Of a stretch of 64,000 nucleotides of DNA, positions 45,323 through 55,188 are shown piece by piece. The position numbers and the translations under genes were made by a program. Where the stretch lies: assembly GCA_029573725.1 (NCBI GenBank), contig JAKQDQ010000181.1, positions 434,001 to 498,000 on the forward strand, given 5' to 3'. Source of the stretch: Verrucomicrobiota bacterium (GTDB lineage Bacteria > Verrucomicrobiota > Verrucomicrobiia > Limisphaerales > JADLHS01). Under the pieces are notes generated by a model. It was not told the DNA's origin, did no database searches, and was given only the letters and a program-made list of their open reading frames with translations. Within the stretch, counting starts at the first letter, position 1, and the number at the start of each line of letters is the position of its first letter.

Positions 45323-48300
45323 AGGGGAACCCCGGACAACCTGTCGTGCCGCCGCCCGGTCTGGCGGGCCGGTTGGCGCGCGACTTCATCAATTCCAAGC
45401 TCACCCCGCTCCTCGTCGTGGCGTCGGTGCTGCTGGGCGTGTTCGCCGTCATCATGCTGCCGCGCGAAGAGGAACCGCAAATCAAGGTGCCGATGGTGGA
45501 TGTCCTCGTCTCCATGCCGGGCTTCAGCGCCAAGGAAGTCGAGGAACGTGCCACGCGGCCGATGGAGAAACTGCTCTGGGAAATTCCGGGGGTGGAATAC
45601 ATCTACTCGACGTCGAAACCCGGTGCGAGTCTGGCCATTGTGCGGTTCCAGGTGGGCGAAGATGCCGAGCGCAGCCTGGTCAAGCTGAATCAGAAGCTGC
45701 AGCAGAACTTCGATCGCATCCCGCACGGTGTGGCTGCGCCGTTGATCAAGGCCCGGTCCATTGACGACGTGCCGATTCTGGCGCTGACGTTTCACAGTGC
45801 GCACTACGACCATCTCACGCTGCGCCGGCTGGTTGCCCAGGTGGATGATGCGGTGAAGCAGGTGCCCCTGGTTGCGGAAACCGCGATCATCGGCGGTGCG
45901 CGGCGGCAGGTTCGTGTGCTGCTGGACCCGGCCCGGCTGGCGTCGCGCAACCTCTCGCCGGCGGGCCTGGTGCCGATGTTGCAACAGGCAAACCGGCAAT
46001 TCACCGCCGGCGGTTTGACCAGTGAAAACCGTGAGCTGATCATCGAAACCGGTGCCTTTCTGCGCACCGCCGAGGAGGTCGGCGGCGTGGTCGTGGGGGT
46101 GTTTGGCGGCCGGCCGGTGTACCTGCGCGAGGTGGCGGACATCTTGGACGGTGCGGAAGAACCGGGCCAGTACGTCCTGTTCGGCGCCGGCGCCGCGCAT
46201 CCGGCGGCGGCGCCGGCGGGTGAGACGCCGGCCGTCACGCTGTCCATTGCCAAGCGTCCCGGCGCCAATGCCATCAGCGTGGCGGAGCGGGTGCTGCGCA
46301 AGGTGGACACGCTCCGGGGACGCGAAATCCCGGCCGACATTTCCGTGGCCGTCACCCGTCACTACGGCGAGACCGCCGCCGAGAAATCCAACGAACTGTT
46401 GTGGCACATGGCGGTGGCCGTGCTGGGGGTTTCCGTTCTGATCTGGCTGACCCTGGGGTGGCGGGAAGCGCTCATCGTCGGCGTGGCCATTCCCGCCACG
46501 CTTGCGCTGACCTTGCTGGTGTTTTATTTGCATGGCTTCACCCTGAACCGCATCACCCTGTTTGCGCTGATCTTCAGCATCGGCATTCTGGTGGACGACG
46601 CCATCGTGGTGGTGGAAAACATCGTCCGCCATTTCCATCTGCCCGGCAACCAGGGGCGGTCGTGGACGGCCATCGCCATTGAAGCCGTCGGCGAGGTGGG
46701 CAACCCGACGATTCTGGCCACCTTTGCGGTGATCGCCGCCGTGCTGCCGATGGCGTTTGTCGGCGGATTGATGGGGCCGTACATGCGTCCGATCCCCATC
46801 GGCTCCAGCGCGGCCATGTTTTGGTCGTTGCTCATCGCCTTCATCGTCACGCCCTGGGCGGGCGTGCGGATTTTGCGTTGGGGCCGGAAATACGCGCGTC
46901 TCACGGAAGGCCCGGCGGGTGGTGCGAACCGGCAGCCGCACCGGCATTCGGAACACCCCGAGGATTTTTTCACCCGGCTCTACCGCCGGCTGATGGATCC
47001 ACTGATCTATCGCGCGAAGTGGCGCTGGTTGTTCCTGACCGGCATCGTGGCCCTGCTGCTCGGGGCGATGGCCTTGGTCTACGCCGGCTGGGTGAAGGTG
47101 AAAATGCTGCCCTTCGACAACAAGAGCGAGTTTCAGATCATCTTGAACATGCCCGAAGGCAGCGCGCTGGAACGGACCGCGCAGGCCGCCCGGGAAATCG
47201 CCGCGGCGATTCGCACCGAACCGGAAGTGACGGATTACCAGATTTACGCCGGAGTGGCCTCGCCGTTCAATTTCAACGGACTCGTGCGTCATTATTTCAT
47301 GCGGCACGGCGCCAGCGTGGCCGACCTCCAGGTCAATCTCGTGCCCAAAAGTAAACGCCGGGCGCAGAGTCACGACATCGCCAAACGGGTGCGGCCGCGC
47401 GTGGCGGCAATTGCGCGCCAGTACGGTGCGCGGGTGGCCGTGGCCGAAGTGCCGCCCGGACCACCGGTGCTGCAGACGCTGGTCGCCGAAATCTACGGAC
47501 CGGATGAGCCCTCCCGGCATGCGCTCGCGCGTGAGGTCATCAACATTTTCACCAACACGCCCGGGGTCGTGGACACGGATTGGTACATCGAAGCCGATCA
47601 ACCCAGGGTCCGCTTCGTCATTGACAAGGAGAAAGCCGCGCTGCACGGCATCAGCGCGGAAACCATTTCCCAGACGCTGGCCATCGCCGTCGGGGGGCAG
47701 TCCGTGGATTTGCTGCATGCGCCGCATGACAAGGAGGACGTGAACCTCGTGTTGCAGCTGCCACTGGCCAGGCGCACCAGTCCGGAGGAGCTGCTCGCGT
47801 TACGCGTGCGCTCCGGTGATGCAAACGCCCTGCCGGAACCGGGCCAGGCCACCAGCGCCCCGCCGCTGGTGCCCCTGCGGGAGCTGGTAACCCCGGAACA
47901 CACCCTCACCGACAAGAGCATTTACCATAAAAACCTGATGCCGGTGACCTACGTCATCGGGGATGTTGCCGGCGCCATCGAAAGTCCGGGGTATGCCATT
48001 TTCCGGATGAACCGGGCCCTGGCCAGGCTGGACGCACGCGCGTTTGGCGGTGCCGCCGCCGGCCTCAAAATATACAATGCGGTCCAGCCCTTCACCGATC
48101 ACGCGCCGTCCATCAAATGGGATGGCGAATGGCACATCACCCTCGAAGTGTTCCGCGATCTCGGGCTGGCCTTCGGCGCGTGCCTGGTGCTGATCTACGT
48201 CCTGATGGTCGGCTGGTTTCGCTCGTTCTTTACTCCCGTGGTCGTGATGATGGCGATTCCGTTCTCACTGATCGGCATCCTGCCGGCGCACGGCGCCCTG

Positions 48301-48633
48301 GGCGCATTTTTCACCGCCACCTCGATGATCGGCTTCATGGCGGGGGCGGGCATTGTGGTGCGCAACTCCATCATCCTGGTGGATTTCATCGAACTGCGTC
48401 TGCGCGAAGGCATGCCGCTGGCCGCCGCGGTGGTGGACGCGGGTGCGGTGCGGTTCCGGCCCATGCTGTTGACCGCCATGGCCGTGGTGGTGGGGGCGGC
48501 GGTGATTTTGGCCGACCCGATCTTCCAGGGGCTGGCGATTTCCCTGATGGCGGGCGAAGTGGCTTCATTGTTCATCAGTCGCATGGCCGTGCCAGTGTTG
48601 TATTACATGGCTTTTCGACACCAGCGCGCCTGA
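45319..48633 (+). CDS. RND-family efflux pump, inner-membrane subunit
   Basis: 1104 residues with twelve membrane helices in two halves. The proton-relay acidic pair is in [17 protein letters not shown] of TM4. The first helix follows [20 protein letters not shown]. The second half has [20 protein letters not shown], typical of the HAE/AcrB group and metal/drug pumps of the CzcA branch. The N terminus [20 protein letters not shown] is longer than usual. Substrates unknown. An oddity is an His-containing linker ([16 protein letters not shown]) before the second half. Confidence 0.93.
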   Translation: MKGNPGQPVVPPPGLAGRLARDFINSKLTPLLVVASVLLGVFAVIMLPREEEPQIKVPMVDVLVSMPGFSAKEVEERATRPMEKLLWEIPGVEYIYSTSKPGASLAIVRFQVGEDAERSLVKLNQKLQQNFDRIPHGVAAPLIKARSIDDVPILALTFHSAHYDHLTLRRLVAQVDDAVKQVPLVAETAIIGGARRQVRVLLDPARLASRNLSPAGLVPMLQQANRQFTAGGLTSENRELIIETGAFLRTAEEVGGVVVGVFGGRPVYLREVADILDGAEEPGQYVLFGAGAAHPAAAPAGETPAVTLSIAKRPGANAISVAERVLRKVDTLRGREIPADISVAVTRHYGETAAEKSNELLWHMAVAVLGVSVLIWLTLGWREALIVGVAIPATLALTLLVFYLHGFTLNRITLFALIFSIGILVDDAIVVVENIVRHFHLPGNQGRSWTAIAIEAVGEVGNPTILATFAVIAAVLPMAFVGGLMGPYMRPIPIGSSAAMFWSLLIAFIVTPWAGVRILRWGRKYARLTEGPAGGANRQPHRHSEHPEDFFTRLYRRLMDPLIYRAKWRWLFLTGIVALLLGAMALVYAGWVKVKMLPFDNKSEFQIILNMPEGSALERTAQAAREIAAAIRTEPEVTDYQIYAGVASPFNFNGLVRHYFMRHGASVADLQVNLVPKSKRRAQSHDIAKRVRPRVAAIARQYGARVAVAEVPPGPPVLQTLVAEIYGPDEPSRHALAREVINIFTNTPGVVDTDWYIEADQPRVRFVIDKEKAALHGISAETISQTLAIAVGGQSVDLLHAPHDKEDVNLVLQLPLARRTSPEELLALRVRSGDANALPEPGQATSAPPLVPLRELVTPEHTLTDKSIYHKNLMPVTYVIGDVAGAIESPGYAIFRMNRALARLDARAFGGAAAGLKIYNAVQPFTDHAPSIKWDGEWHITLEVFRDLGLAFGACLVLIYVLMVGWFRSFFTPVVVMMAIPFSLIGILPAHGALGAFFTATSMIGFMAGAGIVVRNSIILVDFIELRLREGMPLAAAVVDAGAVRFRPMLLTAMAVVVGAAVILADPIFQGLAISLMAGEVASLFISRMAVPVLYYMAFRHQRA

Positions 48634-48767
48634 CGGCCAGCCGGGGTCGCCGCCGGCCGACCGCCGGGGCCGCGGGGCGGCGCGCGACGCATTTCCGCCG
48701 GCGAAACTGGTTTGGGAAAATTCAGCTCAGACAGTTTTTGTCCTACCGTCACCTTCAAACTGTCGGC

Positions 48768-48953
48768 ATGAAATTGGAATTCTCCAGGTGGTGGCGACGT
48801 GCCTGTGCGGACAAGACGGTGATCGCCTTTGGCGGGGCGCGGTTGGTGCGGAAGCCTTCCGGACGGGTGGAGTTGGTCGGCGGATCAAGTCACGAGCGGC
48901 AGTGGGCGCAGGAGTGGGCCGCCCTGTTTTTCCACGAAGCGATCGTGGTTTAG
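48768..48953 (+). CDS. Small protein of unknown function
   Basis: 61 residues: MKLEFSRWWRRACADKTVIA, a Gly/Lys/Arg-rich turn, then an acidic-aromatic end (WAQEWAALFFHEAIVV). Composition is protein-like. It is convergent with the cytidine deaminase gene, overlapping its 3' end by 4 bp. It lies 134 bp after the RND pump, so may be separate. I cannot assign a family. Confidence 0.45.
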   Translation: MKLEFSRWWRRACADKTVIAFGGARLVRKPSGRVELVGGSSHERQWAQEWAALFFHEAIVV

Positions 48954-49357
48954 CCGAGCGCGGCCGGCTTGAAGGCGGCCGGCAACAGATCGGCGACGCG
49001 AAATGTGCGGACCCGGTCCAGGTGGTTGCTGTCGGCCACATAAACCCTGGCGCGGGGCGCGTATTCGGCCAGCAGTTGACGGCACGCGCCGCAGGGCATG
49101 GCGCCCCCCGCGGTCCGCGCAACCACGGCGAGGGCGGTCAGATCATGCCGGCCTTCCGACAGCGCCTTGAACAAGGCAACCCGCTCCGCACAACAGGTCA
49201 GCCCGTAACTGGCGCTCTCGACATTGGCGCCGGTAATGATTTCGCCGTGCCGCGTCCGCAGGGCGGCGCCGACCCTGAAGTGTGAATAGGGGGCCACGGC
49301 ATGTTGGCGCGCGCGCGCGGCGGCTTGAATCAATGCGTGGAGGTCAGGCCTGGGCAT
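48950..49357 (-). CDS. cdd: Cytidine deaminase
   Basis: 135 residues from MPRPDLHALIQAAARARQHA; an upstream Met at 49375 lies deeper in the previous gene. The zinc site is NVESASYGLTCCAERVALF (Cys and catalytic Glu) and GAMPCGACRQLLAEY (two Cys). APYSHFRVGAALRT is the substrate loop. It deaminates cytidine and deoxycytidine for salvage. It overlaps the purine nucleoside phosphorylase gene by 14 bp, so both salvage enzymes are co-expressed. Confidence 0.93.
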   Translation of the reverse strand: MPRPDLHALIQAAARARQHAVAPYSHFRVGAALRTRHGEIITGANVESASYGLTCCAERVALFKALSEGRHDLTALAVVARTAGGAMPCGACRQLLAEYAPRARVYVADSNHLDRVRTFRVADLLPAAFKPAALG

Positions 49358-50192
49358 AGGCTTTGCCGAATTCAAGCAGCAGGCGGGCGCCCGCCGTTTT
49401 GACCCGTTCCGCCGTTTTGAGCACGTCCTGATGGGAGAGGGGCTGCCGGCTCAGCCCGGCGCCCAGATTGGTGATGCAGGAAAGCGCCGCCACGCGCAGC
49501 CCGAGTTGCCGGGCGACGATCGTTTCGGGCACGGTGCTCATCCCCACGGCATCCGCGCCCAGCCGCGCGAAGGCTTGAATTTCTGCCGGGGTTTCATAAC
49601 TCGGACCGCTCACCGCGAGGTAAACCCCCTGACGCAACGCGATCCTGGCCGCCCGGGCCGCGCGCCACAGCAATTTGGCCAGGGCCGGGTCGTAGGCCCG
49701 GGTCAGATCCACGAAGCGGGAAAAGCCGGGAATGGAGCGCCCGCGCAGCGGATTCACGCCCATCAGATTGATGTGATCCGTCAGTTGCATGAAGTCTCCC
49801 GGGCGAAATCGCCGGTTGATCGCTCCGGCGGCATTGGTCAGCAATAAATCACGCACTCCGGCCGCCGCCAGCACGCGAATGGCAAAGGTCACGCGATCCA
49901 TCTCCTGCCCCTCATAGTAATGCACGCGACCGCTCAACGCATAGACGGGGGCGGATCCGAGCGTGCCGATGATCAATTCGCCGGCGTGCCCGGCCACGCT
50001 GGTTTGCGGGAAACCCTCGAGTTTCGCATAAGGCAGGCGGCTGACCACCAGAATTTCAGACAGCACTGATTGGAATCCGCTGCCCAGGACCAGGCCGAGG
50101 GTCGGTCGCAGCCGGCAATGTTTGAGCAGGCGGTTGGCCGTGGCCCGTACCGCGGAGGACACCGTGGGATTTACAAGTGGATTCGGTTTCAT
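49344..50192 (-). CDS. punA: Purine nucleoside phosphorylase (trimeric type)
   Basis: 282 residues from MKPNPLVNPTVSSAVRATAN; the frame is open to 50492, but the extra residues are not protein-like. Phosphate-binding LGLVLGSGFQSVLSEI and GRVHYYEGQEMDRVTFAIRV fit class I/II PNP. The base-binding region is TNAAGAINRRFRPGDFMQLT and SGPSYETPAEIQAFARLGAD, followed by GMSTVPETIVARQ. It phosphorolyses inosine and guanosine. Cotranscribed with cdd. Confidence 0.93.
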   Translation of the reverse strand: MKPNPLVNPTVSSAVRATANRLLKHCRLRPTLGLVLGSGFQSVLSEILVVSRLPYAKLEGFPQTSVAGHAGELIIGTLGSAPVYALSGRVHYYEGQEMDRVTFAIRVLAAAGVRDLLLTNAAGAINRRFRPGDFMQLTDHINLMGVNPLRGRSIPGFSRFVDLTRAYDPALAKLLWRAARAARIALRQGVYLAVSGPSYETPAEIQAFARLGADAVGMSTVPETIVARQLGLRVAALSCITNLGAGLSRQPLSHQDVLKTAERVKTAGARLLLEFGKAYAQA

Positions 50193-50337
50193 CAAACTTA
50201 CCTCGACGTGTTCAAAGCTAATCAAGAACCAAGGGGAGTAGCGAGCGGAAGTTTCGGACCGACGCCCGCGTGAAACCAGTTTGACCACCGTTGCCCGGCC
50301 GGGGCGCGGCGGACGACGGCGCATCCGGCCAGTACGC

Positions 50338-51156
50338 ATGTATCCGCAACCAAGAACTCTGACCGGGCACTGGCGCGGCAAGCTCGGCGCGGCCGCCGTG
50401 GCGGGATTGTTGGGGATCACGGCGGTTTTGCTCGCTTCATGGGCGTCGCCCCTGCGATGGCCCGTGTTCGTTCTGATTGGCCTCGTGCTCACGGCGGCCG
50501 CCGCCGGCTGGCTTTGGCGATATTGCTCGCGTCAGCTCGCGGAGGAATTGCGCCAGCGCGACCAATCCTTCCTGCAGCTCATGGCCCACGCCCTGGACTT
50601 GACCATCGTCACGGATAATCAGGGCCGCGTGGAATTTGCCAGTCCCGCCGTCACGCGGTTTCTGGGAGGTGATGCGCAGCAACTGGTGGGGAACAGCCTC
50701 TACCAGTTCATTCACCCCGGCGATGTGCCGGGCGTTCAATCAACCCTCCAAAATCTGACGCTGCACTGCGGCAAACCGGCGGGGCTGGAATTCCGGCTGC
50801 GCCATGCGGACGGCAGCTGGCGTCCGCTCCAGGCGGTGGGGCACAGTTTTTTCATCTGGGGATCCCAGCAATTCATCGCGTTCAGTGCCCGCGATCTCAC
50901 CGAGATCCGGAAATTGCAGGAGCAGGTGCGCCAGGCGCAACCCGCGGCCGGAGCCGGTCATCAGTCGGTGCGCAGCACGGCCCACGACATCAACAACTCC
51001 CTGGCGGTGATTCAAATGCGTCTGGACCTGCTCAAGCAGAGCGGGCTGTCGCCGGAGGCTCTGTCCGAATCGCTTGAAGCCATCGAAAAAGCGGGTCGTC
51101 GCGCGGCGCAACTGACCCGGCAGTTGTTAACGCCGAATCAACCACCCGCCCCCTGA
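50338..51156 (+). CDS. Membrane PAS/HisKA protein lacking an ATPase domain
   Basis: 272 residues from MYPQPRTLTGHWRGKL (an upstream Met at 50281 is alternative). Two transmembrane helices (~17-35 and ~40-59) precede a PAS domain with PAC (~75-195: LDLTIVTDNQGRVEFASPAV, FRLRHADGSWRPLQAVG). A HisKA-like dimerisation region with the phospho-His motif TAHDINNSLAVIQMRL ends the chain at ~270. The HATPase_c domain is missing, with a stop after QLLTPNQPPAP. It may be a truncated kinase or a sensor that works with a partner ATPase. Confidence 0.75.
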   Translation: MYPQPRTLTGHWRGKLGAAAVAGLLGITAVLLASWASPLRWPVFVLIGLVLTAAAAGWLWRYCSRQLAEELRQRDQSFLQLMAHALDLTIVTDNQGRVEFASPAVTRFLGGDAQQLVGNSLYQFIHPGDVPGVQSTLQNLTLHCGKPAGLEFRLRHADGSWRPLQAVGHSFFIWGSQQFIAFSARDLTEIRKLQEQVRQAQPAAGAGHQSVRSTAHDINNSLAVIQMRLDLLKQSGLSPEALSESLEAIEKAGRRAAQLTRQLLTPNQPPAP

Positions 51157-51212
51157 AGCCCCCGTCCCGACCTGACCCGGTCGCTGAATCCCAAGGTCCG
51201 CCGGTGTGGAGT

Positions 51213-53534
51213 TCAGTGTTCCAGGCTCCGCAGTAACTGGCGCGCCGCGGCAAACTCCGGACTGATTTCCAGCGCCCGCGCGGCCGCGGCGCGGGCTTCC
51301 TCCTCGCGCCCCATCCGCACGAGCACCGTGGCGCGCGCATACGGAATTTCCGCCGCATGGGGAGTCAGGCTTTCGGCGCGCCAGAGCGCGGTGAGCGCCG
51401 CGTCCAGATGATTTTGCGCCGCGTCGGCCAGGCCGAGATTGTACCAGGCGCGCGCCCATTGGGGGTTGAGTTTGACCGTTTCCGCCAGGGCGTCGCGCGC
51501 CGCGGCGGGTTGGCCGTGCTCATTGAGGGCGAGGGCCAGTTGGAAGCGGTATTCGGCATTGGTCGGAGCCAGGCGGCAGGCCGTCTCAAGGGCGTTCACC
51601 GCTGCGCCCGCCTGGCCCGCCGCCCCCAGGGCCAGACCCAGCGCCTGCTGCAGCGGGGCTGAATGTGCGTCCCAGCCGGCTGCGCGCCGGAAATAATCCA
51701 GGGCCGGGCGAGGTTCGCCACGATCCAGGTGAAACACACCGAACTGCAGCGCGCCGACGGGTTGATCGGCATTGAAACGCAGTTGCGTCAGCAAATCGCG
51801 TCCGGCCCATGAGTTGGTGTCCAGTGTGCGGCGCAAGGCCCAGGCGGCTTCCGTCCGCACCCAGCGCACCGGATCTGCCAGCCGCTGCTGCAGCGCGTCC
51901 CGGACCGCGGAATCACCCGTGGGCACCAAGGGCGCCAATCCGCGCCCTGCCATGGCGCGCAGCAGTGCATTGGTGTGCTGCAGCCCGGTCAACAAAGCCT
52001 GACGGACTTCAGGTTGATCCGCCCAGGATTGCAACAGATTTGCCGCAACTGCCTGCCAGAAGGCGTTCGTCTCCGCACGCAACATGGTCACCAGCCCGGG
52101 GGCGGCGGCGGGATGGTTCGCTCTTGCCCGGGCAATGGTCGTGGCCCGGGTGCGTTCCAACCGATTCGTGCGGGGACCATACCACCGGGCGAGCGCGGCC
52201 GCGGCCCAGGCGGCGCTTTGGTTTTCGTGGCAGCGATTGCAGGCGTTTGGAATGCCCAGCTCCTGCGTGAGCCCCGGATCCGGAATGGTGAACCCATGAT
52301 CGTGACGCGGATGACGTTGCATATAGGTGGTCACGGGCATGTGACAGTGGACGCACTCGGTACCGCTGCCGATCCGGGCGGCCGCCTGATGCTCGGCTGC
52401 GGGCATGGCGGTGACCTGGTGGAAGCTGTGCGTCTGTGGATCAATGCTCGGGGCGCCCTGGGCGGAGGGCTGACCGTGACAACTCAGGCACATTTGGTTG
52501 CCCGGCCGGCGCAATTGGCTCGTGTGCGGCTCGTGGCAGTCCGTGCAGCGGACGCCGGCGGCATGCATCCGGCTGCCGAGAAATGCCGTGAACTCGTAGT
52601 CCTCATCGTGCACCTGTCCGTCCGGATAAAACGCGTCCGTTTCATCGGGAATGGTCAATTGAAAATGATCGTAAAAATCGGCGCCCGGCTCGAACTCGCC
52701 GGTCAATTCGCCCCGCCGGGAATGGCATTGCGCGCAGGTGGAAAACATTTGCGACCGCGAGAGACGGCGGAGCGTGGGGTCGCCGCTCTGCTGCGGATGC
52801 CGCGTCTGCCAGGCCAGATGATCCGCCATTGGTCCGTGGCAGGCTTCGCAACTGACGCCGCGCTCGGCCATGGTCGTGCGATAACCATCGGTGTCCACAT
52901 CGTAGTTGCGGCGCACGCGTGTGTTGTGGCAGGCGGCGCACATGCTGTTCCAGTTCATCCCCCGCCCCGTCCAGTGACCCCATTCACCGGGCTGACGGTC
53001 CTCATCGCCAAACACATCAAACCACTCCTGCCGGTGCGGATCATAGGCCACTTCCGAGGCCTGGTAGCGTCCGTTTGTTGTGGCCACCAAGTACTGGCGC
53101 AACGGCGCCACCCCGAGAACCCGCTCCGGGATGAAGGGATGAACCCGGCCATCCGCCCCGGCTGTGACGATCTGAAAAAACTGGTTCGTTCGGCGCAATT
53201 CCGAGGTTTGTCCACCGTGTGGCAGCCGGCGCGGCGGCACAAACGCGTCCTGATCCAGGGCGGCGGTGACGGGGCGTTCCGCCCGGGCATGGTGTGACTG
53301 TTCCCATTGCGCGTAAATGGCCTCATGGCAGGAGCGGCAGGACGCCGACTTGCCGTAGCGGGCGTACAACGCGGGTTCGGGCAGGGGAGCGGTCGTTGGG
53401 CCGTGAGGGGATTGCGGCGGACTGGAGATGTGGGATTTCAACCATCCCATGATGCCGAGGAGGGCCGCCAGCGCCACGATGGCGAGAAGCGCGCTTTTCG
53501 TTCGCGATGCGGGCCTGGCGTGAGGTCGGTTCAT
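51213..53534 (-). CDS. Octahaem cytochrome c fused to HEAT and TPR repeats
   Basis: 773 residues. An N-terminal membrane helix or uncleaved signal (LLAIVALAALLGIMGWL) leads to a periplasmic chain. Eight CxxCH motifs lie between ~66 and ~435: CRSCH, CAACH, CEACH, CAQCH, CTDCH, CLSCH, CVHCH and CNRCH. They match the cytochrome c-554/octahaem-like domain. From ~460 the chain has HEAT-like helices (LLRAMAGRGLAPLVPTGDSA), then five or so TPR units (LGLALGAAGQAGAAVNALET, ALNEHGQPAAARDALAETVK, NPQWARAWYNLGLADAAQNH). It is probably a periplasmic electron-transfer protein with a protein-interaction tail. Redox partner unknown. Confidence 0.88.
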   Translation of the reverse strand: MNRPHARPASRTKSALLAIVALAALLGIMGWLKSHISSPPQSPHGPTTAPLPEPALYARYGKSASCRSCHEAIYAQWEQSHHARAERPVTAALDQDAFVPPRRLPHGGQTSELRRTNQFFQIVTAGADGRVHPFIPERVLGVAPLRQYLVATTNGRYQASEVAYDPHRQEWFDVFGDEDRQPGEWGHWTGRGMNWNSMCAACHNTRVRRNYDVDTDGYRTTMAERGVSCEACHGPMADHLAWQTRHPQQSGDPTLRRLSRSQMFSTCAQCHSRRGELTGEFEPGADFYDHFQLTIPDETDAFYPDGQVHDEDYEFTAFLGSRMHAAGVRCTDCHEPHTSQLRRPGNQMCLSCHGQPSAQGAPSIDPQTHSFHQVTAMPAAEHQAAARIGSGTECVHCHMPVTTYMQRHPRHDHGFTIPDPGLTQELGIPNACNRCHENQSAAWAAAALARWYGPRTNRLERTRATTIARARANHPAAAPGLVTMLRAETNAFWQAVAANLLQSWADQPEVRQALLTGLQHTNALLRAMAGRGLAPLVPTGDSAVRDALQQRLADPVRWVRTEAAWALRRTLDTNSWAGRDLLTQLRFNADQPVGALQFGVFHLDRGEPRPALDYFRRAAGWDAHSAPLQQALGLALGAAGQAGAAVNALETACRLAPTNAEYRFQLALALNEHGQPAAARDALAETVKLNPQWARAWYNLGLADAAQNHLDAALTALWRAESLTPHAAEIPYARATVLVRMGREEEARAAAARALEISPEFAAARQLLRSLEH

Positions 53535-53578
53535 GCCGGAAGGAAGTCACCGAGGCGCGGTGGAGTCAACGGCCGGCC

Positions 53579-55054
53579 TTACGGTTCCCGCCCCACCTCG
53601 CGAACGCGAATGTACGGACGCAACAACAGCAAACCCAGCGGACAAACGGTGGCCACCAGCGCAAAGAACAACCACATGGTCGCGGAATGCCGTTCACCCA
53701 CCTCGGGACAGTACTTCGCCAGCAGCGGACCGGACGAAATGGTGGCGATCACCTTCCCCAGCAGGAGGGGAATGTAGGACAGGGCCGAGTAGGAGGCTTC
53801 CTGCCCGGGCGGCGCGATGGCGGCGGCGTATTCATAGACGCGCGGGGAATAAAACGCCTCGCCCACGGAAAATATCGCAATGTAGAGTGCGATCATCACG
53901 TAATAGGGATGAATGCTTCCGGTCAGGTTCAGGTATCCGTGTCCGATCAGGTTGCCCAGCCAGCCGTCGGCGGCGGTTTGAAACCACGCCGTGGGCAGCG
54001 CCATCAGAAATACCGATCCGGCGGTGATGGCGCCGCCGATCATGGTCATGCCATAGGCCGGAAAGCGTTGGGTCAACGCGCCGACGAACGGCACGAGAAT
54101 GATGACCATCCAACTGTTGATGTTCCACAGCGTCCCGACCTTTGCCCCTTCGCCCAGCTCCCGGATGCCAAACGTGGGGAACACGTAATACATCACCATC
54201 AGGATGGATTTCAAACACGCGATCAGCGCCAGGAAACAGAGCAGCCGGTAAAAACTGCGTTGCTTGAACAGCCCCGCAAACAAGTCCACCGTGTCCCGCG
54301 CCGCCTGCGCCACCGTGCCGAACAGGGCCGTCACCATGTTGCCCGACGGTTCGTGCCGGGCCGTTTGCTGCCGGCGCACCCCCTCGTCCGTCACCTCGAT
54401 TCCCGGGCGCATCCACCACACCAACGGAAGCAGGAGCAGTTCAATGATCCAGCTGACGCCGAACAGCGCGCGATAGGTGGTGAGGGTCGTGCCGAGCACG
54501 GGCAGGGTGAAGTGGCCGTGTTCTCCGAGCGCTTGCCGCACATAATCGAAACACAACCCGGTCACGAGAAAGCCCACGTTCATCGCCATGTACACCATGG
54601 AGAACGAAATCGAACGTTGCCGGGTCGTGGAATATTTGCGCACCGCGGCCACCAGCACCGGCGTGCCCAGGGCCTCGCCAATGGCCAGCGGAAACAAACC
54701 GCCGATCAGGGCAATCCATTGGTTCGTCGTCAACACCATCACCAGTCGCGCCACCAGACAAACCCAGACGCCGAGGAAAAAAGTTTTGCGCAACCCCAGC
54801 GCATCGGTCAGCGAACCAACCAGCAACGTGACGCCCGTCATGGTCAGCGACCACGCCAGCACCAGCGCCAGCGCCTGTTCGTCCGAGAAGCCGAACTCCG
54901 ACGAAAGCCACAGCTTGATGGTCAGGTTGGTGACCGCATAAGCCGCCACGCTGAGAAACTTGATGAGGAAGGTCAGCCACAACTCACGCGCCGCGCCATT
55001 GAGCACGAGAAATTTCCCGATGAACCCCTCGGATGCCCGCGTTGCTTCAGCCAT
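53579..55054 (-). CDS. MFS/POT-like transporter
   Basis: 491 residues from MAEATRASEGFIGKFLVLNG; about twelve membrane helices. TMTGVTLLVGSLTDALGLRK is the MFS loop 2-3 signature. The order of loops and EALGTPVLVAAVRKYSTTRQ recall the POT or oligopeptide branch, but substrate residues are not diagnostic. It is divergent from the NlpC/P60 lipoprotein gene, whose start is 134 bp away. Import of cell-wall peptides would fit the neighbour, but that is only inference. Confidence 0.82.
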   Translation of the reverse strand: MAEATRASEGFIGKFLVLNGAARELWLTFLIKFLSVAAYAVTNLTIKLWLSSEFGFSDEQALALVLAWSLTMTGVTLLVGSLTDALGLRKTFFLGVWVCLVARLVMVLTTNQWIALIGGLFPLAIGEALGTPVLVAAVRKYSTTRQRSISFSMVYMAMNVGFLVTGLCFDYVRQALGEHGHFTLPVLGTTLTTYRALFGVSWIIELLLLPLVWWMRPGIEVTDEGVRRQQTARHEPSGNMVTALFGTVAQAARDTVDLFAGLFKQRSFYRLLCFLALIACLKSILMVMYYVFPTFGIRELGEGAKVGTLWNINSWMVIILVPFVGALTQRFPAYGMTMIGGAITAGSVFLMALPTAWFQTAADGWLGNLIGHGYLNLTGSIHPYYVMIALYIAIFSVGEAFYSPRVYEYAAAIAPPGQEASYSALSYIPLLLGKVIATISSGPLLAKYCPEVGERHSATMWLFFALVATVCPLGLLLLRPYIRVREVGREP

Positions 55055-55188
55055 AAATGAGTCTGGCAATCATTTTTGAAGTCTGCATCAGAACGAATTT
55101 CAACCTTCAGGTAAAGTGCGAACCGTCCGCAAACGGAAAAGTTTTGAATTTCTCCACATCAACTGACACGCTGATTCGGATGGGCACG

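Noticed and set aside
45298-47727. Long open frame (809 codons) on the minus strand
   Set aside because: It lies antisense to the RND pump, is rich in His, Arg and Gly and has no domain. Such frames are by-products of GC-rich codon use.
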